A stretch of 64,000 nt of DNA, taken from positions 496,001 through 560,000 of the forward strand of contig JAPQWV010000354.1 of NCBI GenBank assembly GCA_027422505.1, in the 5' to 3' direction. Under the pieces are notes generated by a model, which was given only the letters and a program-made list of their open reading frames with translations, had not been told where the DNA came from and searched no databases. Source of the DNA: Craterostigma plantagineum. Its lineage: Eukaryota > Streptophyta > Magnoliopsida > Lamiales > Linderniaceae. How positions within the stretch are numbered: the first letter of the stretch is position 1; each line of letters starts with the position of its first letter. Positions 56,176 through 64,000 of this stretch are shown one piece after another. The position numbers and the translations under genes were made by a program.

Positions 56176-56978
56176 GGGGTCGTTTGATACTGTGTTTTTA
56201 GATTTGATGGGTATAAGTTATTTGTGTATGGCTATACACGAATTTTATTGATACTGTATTTTAATATGTTTGATATGTGTGTATTAATTATTTGTGTAAT
56301 AATATAAATTGTGTTTGATAGGTGTGTTTGAGGTGTGTATGGAATCTGTTCAATGTGTTTAAATTACAGTTTTGTCCTTTATTAAATAAAGCTTTAAAAA
56401 TATATTACAACAGCTTCATCATCACATCAGATCTACTCTACCCAAATCACAGAAGCCCTTCCAGCCGAATTCAAGCTTCATCGTCATCAATGGCAGAATT
56501 TGATATCAAATTACACTGTCAGAATCTTCACCAGCAAACCAAGCAAGCCCAGACCTCGACCTTGAACCACCGCCAGGTCTCAAAAGCTGAGTGACCTTAT
56601 CGGTTCCCTCAGTTCGCCATCTCCGCCACGGGCAATGTCCCCATCCACAATATGATCTTGCGTCGTCTCGCCCTCTAGCTCTGGTGGGCGAAGGAAAACA
56701 GCCAGGTAAAGCCGAAGACCCACAAGTCTCGAGATTCTTCTTCATTGTAAAAACAAAACCCACGTTGAGGGGTAAAATTGGTATTAAGAAAACATGTATT
56801 AACATACCCTCGTTGAGTCTTGGTTTTCCTATACCAGGCTTATGAACGGATTTCGTGTAGTGGATGTGTTTAGCCATACAACCCCGGTATGGGTTTACAC
56901 GCATAACAAACACCATTCAATTTTGTCATACCCGTCTATTAGTTATTACACAAGCATGCATTCGTATCAAACGACCCG
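56176..56978. mobile_element. PIF-like MITE, long relative of 14400-14762
   Basis: Ends GGGGTCGTTTGATAC and GTATCAAACGACCCG, flanked by CAA on both sides. The first 160 bp match the 14400 element (GGGTATAAGTTATTTGT, TGATATGTGTGTATTAAT, GTGTTTGAGGTGTGTAT). The core is unrelated and longer, with a short open frame at 56506-56916 that I do not regard as a gene. Confidence 0.6.
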
Positions 56979-57345
56979 CAAGTTTAAAAATTGAGGATAC
57001 TAACCACTACACCAATAGCTCATTACAATTTAATCCTTTATGTAATAGCAAATTTATCATATTTAATTCTTTCTGTTTATGGCCCTTAACAAATCAGTTT
57101 TCGCATCATATGCTCACTAGTATTCTAGGCAAACCCTCTGTGAAAGTAAAGATTAATGGTAATGGGTTGTTTTATATTAATAATAATATAATTCTTTTCA
57201 AGTAAATAATATACTAAAAATTGGGCAATTTTATGAGGCTAATGCTTGAATCGTATAATGTTATGTTTATTTTATTACTACTTTTAAATTTAAAAATTGA
57301 CACACATAAATTCTAAAACCGTTACTATATGGGTCTCTCCTTAAT
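56979..57345. other. Intergenic AT-rich sequence
   Basis: No feature is seen. Confidence 0.4.
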
Positions 57346-59177
57346 TGTTGACCTTTTTGGTCGTGCACTGTATTTGAGTTTTGATGATTCCATGTACTTA
57401 AGATGAGACAGACACTACAAATTTAGCAATTCGAAATGTGTATGTATCATGTACTTATATTTAAGTGAATTGGATCTTTACACTGTGATTCCATTGCAAC
57501 GTGACTTATGTGATACCACTGTGATCATTGATTCCACCGTCATGATATCATTGTTACGTGAATTTGGAAAGTATGCATAAATCGAATTATAAGTGACTAT
57601 GATCTTGAAGCTATTTGTGTAAAATGACGTGATTAATCCTTATGTGCTGCGCTATGTTAATTAGAGTAAGGATTATGCGTTAATTTGAGAAATGATCATT
57701 GTGATATACATGGTAAAAATATTACTGCGGAATCTGCCTATATATGGAATGAGATCTTCTATATCCTTGAATGTGCTAAGTATGGATATTATATGCTAAG
57801 GATATATTTGCATGAATGCTTATCCATTTTTATGATATGCTGAAATAGAAATTACTACCTCTGTCCCATTTATTTATTCCCATTTTTCTATTTCGGGCGT
57901 CCCACATAAATCTTCCCATATCCATTTTTGGTAAAAAATTATCCCACAAATTAAACTAATTACACCATTATTATTAAAAAAAGTCTTCTTGATTTGCGTG
58001 TCAACTAATAACTTTTCTCTCTCCATACCTTACAAGTGTACTATAATATTAAAATAATGTGATTTATTAATCTCCGTACCCACTAATCTTCAGTAAGAAA
58101 TAGCCGGGACAAAGGAAGTATATGATACGGATGCATTTAATTCGTGCATATGTGTTTAAGTTATTACGCTTGTGCTATACATGGAAAGGATATGTGCTAT
58201 ATATGGAAAACACGTCATCCACTGGAACTTGCATATTTTTAGGAAGAAATCATGCAGATATAATTAGCAATTGCATCTTAAATGTTAGAGTCAAACGAAT
58301 TCTTTCCCTGTGCTAATATAGTATTTATTTGAATGGAAATTCGTGATTAATGTGCTGCATAATTGATAAGATGTTGGGTGAAACTATTTATGGTATCTTC
58401 GTAAGTACCACAGTGCTAATATGAATAAAATCTGCCTATATGGTAAGGAAAAGGTATTTAGAATAAGATTTCATGCAAATTTATGAATATGACAGTTGTG
58501 ATACTTAGAGCTTAATTTGGCATGATAATTATGATGGAATGATGTGCTGCATTGGTGATTGCGATTGACATTCCATATGAAGTGTGTGATACTAACGGGA
58601 TTATATAAGTCAACACTTCAACATCGGGTGCAGATAACGAAAGAACATACACACGAAATAGCAAGAACAGAGATATGAATTAGAGCGTTTGATTTGCGAA
58701 TTATTATTCTCTGTTTGTGCTTTGTGCTTTCATTTGCGATAGTTGAGTACACCCTAAATTAGAAAAACTACCATCCCGATTTGAGAGTGTGTGAACCTCA
58801 CAATGAGACAAGAGTGAAGCGTACCTTTCGTGAAGCGAGGATTTGAGATCCAGACCTTCGGAAGCGAGCTGTTTCCAGTCGGAGAATAGGAATTCTCAGG
58901 GAACGACGTGGAACGAAACTTGGCGTTAGGCACCCTAGCCGCGGTCTAGTGTTCATCTTGATCTTGGTTGTGTTTGGGCGATCGGTCACTTCTGTAACCA
59001 ACGACGGTAACATAGCAGATTGATCAAACTCTTAAGGAGCAAACCTCAAGGAGAGGACTAACCCCAATTGGGGATATAACCTCTATAAATCCAGGTGTCA
59101 TTTACTTTTCTGTTCACTTGCACTCACGCAGATCCACTCGACCAACAGATAAGGGAATAACCATCAAAACATCTTAA
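57346..59177 (+). mobile_element. Truncated solo LTR of a Sirevirus related to 30550-41342
   Basis: Starts TGTTGACCTTTTTGGTC like the Sirevirus LTR and shares ordered blocks (CTATATATGGAAA, the CGAAACTYGGCGT region, AACCCCAATTGGGGATATAACC, TATAAAT at 59084). It is much diverged. The usual CACCCCCC..CTTCA end is missing, and homology fades near 59177. TTAAT precedes the start (57341-57345) and also occurs at 59179-59183. A Stowaway MITE sits inside. Confidence 0.72.
57855..58118. mobile_element. Stowaway-like (Tc1/Mariner) MITE
   Basis: Ends CTACCTCTGTCCCATTTA and complement of CTTCCTTTGTCCCGGCTA, flanked by TA at 57853-57854 and 58119-58120. 264 bp, AT-rich, non-coding. The CTNCCTCYGTCCC start is typical of Stowaway. 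Confidence 0.85.
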
Positions 59178-59596
59178 TTCTGCTGTTCTCATATTAAAGA
59201 TAAATTTGATCAAAGAGGCAAAAAAAGATAGAAAGATAAATAATAAACATTCAAAATATAAATTTCATCTAAAGTAAATGTTGATATATCATTACATTTA
59301 TATTTATATTGAAAGCAAAAAAGAAAAATGATAATAAAATAATCAGAAACATAAAATTCATGTAATTCTCTAATGAATGGAACAGCTTAAATGATTTTCC
59401 ATTCACTTAAAATTTTCCTGGATATACATACAGTCATTGACATCATACAAAACAAAAGCTGAAAACTGACTTTTTTTTTAAAAAAAAGAACATATAATTT
59501 AAGGAAAGATCGATAACCCTTTCATCACAAAACTGACTTTTAAGGCATATTTTACTTGAAAGTCCCTTCAACTTGAGAAGATGAGCAAAGAAAGCA
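59178..59596. other. Intergenic and 3' UTR of RECA3
   Basis: AT-rich, no coding. The last 150 bases are probably RECA3 3' UTR. Confidence 0.4.
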
Positions 59597-62500
59597 TTAG
59601 AGTGCAGCCATGGCTTCTTCATCAGTTGTAGAGTCAGACGGAGAAACCTCAACAGATTCTCTTTCGATGGGTTCCTTCTCATCGTCGTTTTGTCCGAAAT
59701 CAAAAATCTTCTCTCTCAACTTCTCCATGAGTTCATCTCTCTCAGCAGCGTTTTCGGATAGGTACTTTTTGAATGCTTCTTTTCCATGAAAATTCCGATT
59801 GTTCAGATAATAGAATCCACTGTTCTTGATTATGAGCTTGTGTTTGACACCTAAGTCTATGAGTTCGGCCTCTCTCGATATTCCTTTACCAAACTCGAGC
59901 TCGAATTCCGCCGTTCTGAATGGAGGGGCGTGCTTGTTCTTCACAATTTTCACCGACACTTGACTTCCTATCGTCTGCGAAAAAAACCCGTAAAATCAAA
60001 GAGTTGTCTGAAATTAGCTGATATTGGAGCTAAAATGTTGGGGAACTATAAGATAATAACGGAAAGAAATAGCTTCAATTTGACCAATAGTCTCTGCTCA
60101 GCATCAGATTTTGATTGTTGTGCATAGGAAACAAAATAAAAAACTAACTTGGTCGCTTTTCATAGCAATAATTGATTTCCACGGCCTCAATAAGATAAAC
60201 CAAGTCTTTCGATATTAGAAGAGAATCTGTAACTACCTCATCTCCCTTTTTGACAAGACCTGTTCTCTTAATATTAAGACGTACTGAAGCGTAGAACTTC
60301 AGGGCATTTCCACCGCAAGTAACTTCAGTAGGGCCAGCAAATGCTGCAAAGGTCGATAGCTTGGCTCTCACCTAATCAATCAATGATCATAAAAAACGTA
60401 ACATAATCCAAAAATCAAAACCCAAAAAAGTGCATTAAATTTGAATATAGAATCCTCTCCATATGATGCTAAAGAAGATATGTGAAAAAAACCTGATTTG
60501 TAAAGATCAATATTGTCTGTGAAAGAGAGAGTGAGTGGCTTAATTTACGCAGTGCCTGGCTCATTAGCCTTGCTTGCATTGCCATATGTGCATCTCCCAT
60601 TTCACCGTCAAGTTCGCTTTTTGGGACCAGAGCAGCTACCTGCGAGAAAGTTAGATGACCAAGCAGATTAGAAATCTGTCTTTCTCCACAGATGTGTTAT
60701 TACATACTTGAGATAATGTTACTTACACTGTCTACGACGACAACATCAACTGAACCACTGCGAATTAGAGTATCAACCAAGCTGAGAGCTTGCTCACCAC
60801 AATCTGGTTGTGAAAGAAGCAAATTTTGGGTGTTCACCCCTATAGCCTCGGCTAATGATGGATCAAGAGCATGCTCAGCGTCAACGAATACACAGTAGCC
60901 TGCATGTGGCAAGGAAAATGGGGGACATGTGCACGGAAATGATTTTATTTATCTTATCCAACGTCTTATTTCTTAAAATAAAAAGGGAATGAAAAGAAGA
61001 TAGTGTATGCCTATGATATACCAAGTTTATAAGCTGGAGATATTGTATGAGATAACAAATATCAACTAATTTTAATGACGGAAGACACACATCTTAATTC
61101 TCTGTCGACAACGTACATCTGGGTTCAAGTTATCTTTCAATAACAGGGTTCAAGTAAATGTATATGTACTATGCATAACATACACTTACCTGATCATCAG
61201 CGTTGCTATTAAAACATGTTAGAATTATGTCTATTCCAAATAAGGAATTTAAAAAATGATTTTCTTTCGAAGAAACGGTATCAGGATAATTTTATATCAA
61301 CATGAACAAACAACAGAGAAAACAATTACGTTGTAAAAGAGAATTTATGACAAATAAATAATTAGGCATCTAATCTCTAAGACAGCAATTTCTAAACGTA
61401 TTGGAATTTCTAAATAACAAATAATAAATTGTTCAAGGAGGCATGTCCTTTCGCTTATCATGCTTATAGAAAAACAAAGGTAACAGAGCGATATTACTCC
61501 GTTAAAATTCAGATATGTCCAAATAAATAAATAACTTCGACACACACTTTATTCGAATGTCAGTGAAAACATTACCGATAGATATTCAGAAGAATTAGAG
61601 TTTTGTTTAATACAATCTGGTTCCGATGTGAAATGTAAGGAAGACTGCAGAATATTTGCTATTCTTGTCACTTGTGTGAATAAACATTCGAAGTGACTAA
61701 CCTCCTTGTCTCTGAGCCTCGGCAATCACATGCAAAGCAAGGGTAGTTTTCCCAGAAGCCTCTGGACCATATATCTCCACAACACGCCCCTGATAGACTC
61801 AGCGTACATGTTTATCAAACAAAATTGCTGTCATGACAAAATAACTTTATCAAAAGCACCATATCCCATTTTATCACTGTACTAAACATAGCCGTACAAA
61901 TACTTATGATCAACGTGTCAAGGCACAAGAACGAAAGTAAAAAATGAAGCGGAAAGGCTTTCCATGATAAAGTCACCGCCTTCCATGAAAAAGCGCAACG
62001 AAATAAAGCTAATTCTTATTCTATCAATCACAAGGCAAACTTCTACTAATGGCATAGGGTAGACAGATTCAATCCATCAACGGCAGTTATATACCTCCCC
62101 GCGAAAGGGTGTTTCATTTACTTACGGGACATAATTTTCCCCAACGATTAAGTGAAACGTTAAAAGCTTCAGGTGTTCAAATTATCTGCTTGTCTTTTAC
62201 CTTTGGTAGCCCTCCTATCCCCAAAGCCATATCCAGAGCAAATGACCCAGTAGACACAACTGGGGTATTCCTTGGGGATGCCGAACGACCAAACCACATA
62301 ATGGATCCCTTCCCAAATGAGGCATGTATCTGATCCAATGCTAGCTTCAGAGCTAAATCTTTTTTCGACAAGTTCTCATCACCAGAATCACTAGCGTCTG
62401 ATTTTGACTTTCTCTTACCTTGGGCAAACGTTAACAACATAAAACTACTAAATTATTCTGTTACACATTTAATTTAAAATATCATGAAAGTTAATCTCCT

Positions 62501-63491
62501 CATGTAAAAGAGCACAAAAAACTCCAACATACATAATTACTAACAGATGATGAAAGATAAAATATGCCTCAGCCCCCCCCAGTAAAACAATTCATTAGAG
62601 CTCAGTTGCAATAATCCTTTGACGCTCTTCAAAAGGGTAAAAACTATGATAAAGCAATAGCTAAACTAATTCAAATACTTAAACAGAACAACGGACACAA
62701 ACAACCCTTAAATATTGGATGAAACTAGTAGCATATCAACAACATGAAAACAGAGCAACCGGTGCCAGTGGACATTAATTAAGGAAATTCAAATTTCAGA
62801 TGACTACAAACATATTCAAATATCCATGAAAATCTATCAGTCCAGTCAGCAAAACATCCATCAAGTCACAAAACGGGAAACATATCCATACGTTGAACCA
62901 ACTCTACTCAATCCACTGACAAGAGATATAAAAAAAGGCTAAGAACCATCTTAAAATCCACATGATAAATTGGAAAAGCTTTATAAATATAATACAGTCT
63001 CTCTCAATACCTTTGGAAGAAAACCAGCAGAACTGACTAGATGACTCAAACAGTGCTTTTTTGGGCTCCTGAAAATTAATATTTAAATTATATTTTTTGC
63101 TGTAAAGAAACGGACGATATAGGAACAACCATTTAGCACCACATGACCCATACAACCCTTCTTGTAACCGTTTTCTTTTCTTCCAACCCAATTCTTAATA
63201 AGGAAAGCAAGAACATTCATATCCTCGAGACAGAGATATCTGCTTAGTTGTAGAGCAAATTTTCGAACCACAATCCTAATTTCATGAGACAAACGAACAT
63301 CAATCCGTTGTAAAATTTATAAATTCGCGCACATGGGCACAGAGCCATGCCTATATCACAATAAAGCTATTCTTCACTTAACCGAACCAAGTTACACCTA
63401 TATGCTTGAATATAAATAATTAAAATAAACCTGCAACTGAGGCAATATGGATCGTCTCAGAGAAGAAACGTTTCTGAGAAGCCTCGCCATT
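59597..63491 (-). CDS. RECA3: Mitochondrial RecA homolog (RECA3-like)
   Basis: Exons 63491-63432, 63068-63011, 62418-62201, 61789-61702, 60899-60727, 60639-60493, 60371-60237 and 59974-59597, 1257 nt, 418 residues. Introns are GT-AG and phases close. The N-terminus [20 protein letters not shown] is Arg/Ser-rich, as in mitochondrial presequences. The RecA core follows: [11 protein letters not shown], Walker [41 protein letters not shown], Walker B VDVVVVDS, loop 1 [30 protein letters not shown], then [18 protein letters not shown]3 pairs homologous strands and guards plant mitochondrial DNA against recombination across short repeats. The L2 loop has [10 protein letters not shown] where I would expect FGGFGGPTEV. 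The C-terminal tail is Glu/Asp/Ser-rich. Confidence 0.95.
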
Positions 63492-64000
63492 TATACTCCA
63501 CTACAGATTAGATCAAAACGTTGAACTCAAGAGTGCACGAGTTCTTTCAACGGGCAGGGTTCTTCGATCATTACGAACTTTCTCCTGCAAATAGTTCAAG
63601 GAAAGTCAAAATATCGTAAACTATTTTGGCATGTTTGTTCGTGGCTCGACTTCAGGGACACGAGAAGAGAGAGAGAGAGAGAGAGATTTTAGGGTTTATG
63701 AGGGTTTTTCCCTCCCTTTTCAATTTCTTGTTCGAAGAAGGAATGGTAGAGCGAGGAAAAGAAGAGTTTTTTAATTGCAAATCATTATATATTAATTTTA
63801 GGATAATTATAAATTTGGTCCCTCCATTATGGCCTACATCAGTTTCAGCCCTTCGAAAACACACTTCATCAATAAATGTCCTTCAGTTTTTAATCGTTAA
63901 TCAACTTCAATCCTTTCCGTCAAGTTTGACCGGATTAACCGTAAAAACTAAAGGAATTGACCTTTAGTGCCGTTAAGTATTTTAAAGAAAAACAAAATTG
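63492..64000 (-). promoter_or_regulatory. Upstream region of RECA3
   Basis: Probable 5' UTR and promoter. A (GA)n tract lies at about 63664-63686 on the plus strand, CT-rich in the gene's sense. No TATA box was placed and no second gene is seen to the window end. Confidence 0.4.

Noticed and set aside
56506..56916. 136-codon minus-strand frame in the PIF-like MITE
   Set aside because: No recognisable domain and inside a MITE core. It could be captured gene sequence, but nothing supports translation.
1..64000. tRNA, rRNA or microRNA genes
   Set aside because: No cloverleaf with A and B boxes, no rRNA core sequence and no convincing miRNA-type precursor outside transposon palindromes was seen by eye.

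Overview
This window is nuclear DNA of a flowering plant, probably a eudicot. Its genes have many short spliced exons with GT-AG introns. Its spaces are filled with plant-type LTR retrotransposons (Ty3 chromovirus of the Tekay kind, Copia of the Sirevirus kind), hAT, Mutator-like, Stowaway and PIF-like elements, and a degenerate LINE. No bacterial operon, CRISPR array, rRNA or tRNA gene was seen. I cannot name the species.

Four host genes can be reconstructed exon by exon, all on the minus strand and all with reading phases that close exactly: (1) an OST5/TMEM258-like oligosaccharyltransferase subunit (12648-13626, 4 exons, 78 residues); (2) an ALE2-like receptor kinase (15069-22526, 17 exons, 1102 residues) whose extracellular Pro/Ser-rich part has grown by tandem exon duplication; (3) a serine alpha/beta hydrolase (50742-52855, 6 exons, 259 residues); (4) a mitochondrial RecA of the RECA3 type (59597-63491, 8 exons, 418 residues). 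An F-box exon fragment survives at 27691-27811.

Layout. 1-2466: 3' end of a Copia/Sirevirus-like element with its LTR. 2799-11728: a Ty3 element on the minus strand with both LTRs and a TCAAG target duplication, coding only for a broken gag; a 3.4-kb solo LTR (5089-8467) sits inside it. 12.4-22.6 kb: two host genes. 22.9-27.8 kb: repeats, a Mutator-like palindrome, a broken LINE and the F-box remnant. 27815-49338: a Tekay chromovirus on the minus strand that has itself been invaded three times: a GC-rich hAT MITE (28663-29211) and a complete 10.8-kb Sirevirus (30550-41342) in its 3' LTR, and a 2.85-kb hAT transposon (45348-48200) in its gag. 49.3-50.2 kb: a LINE-like tail and a hAT-like remnant. 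50.7-52.9 kb: hydrolase. 53567-55770: a Mutator-like element carrying a plant-mobile-domain gene and an array of hairpins. 55.8-59.2 kb: MITEs and a truncated Sirevirus-type LTR holding a Stowaway MITE. 59.6-63.5 kb: RECA3.

The host genes are unrelated in pathway (protein N-glycosylation, cell-surface signalling, a hydrolase, organelle DNA repair), as is usual for a plant chromosome. The most distinctive features are the receptor kinase's duplicated exons, the PMD-bearing Mutator-like element with its hairpin array, and the precisely dated-by-nesting insertion stack between 27.8 and 49.3 kb. All retroelement reading frames seen are broken by frameshifts or stops.
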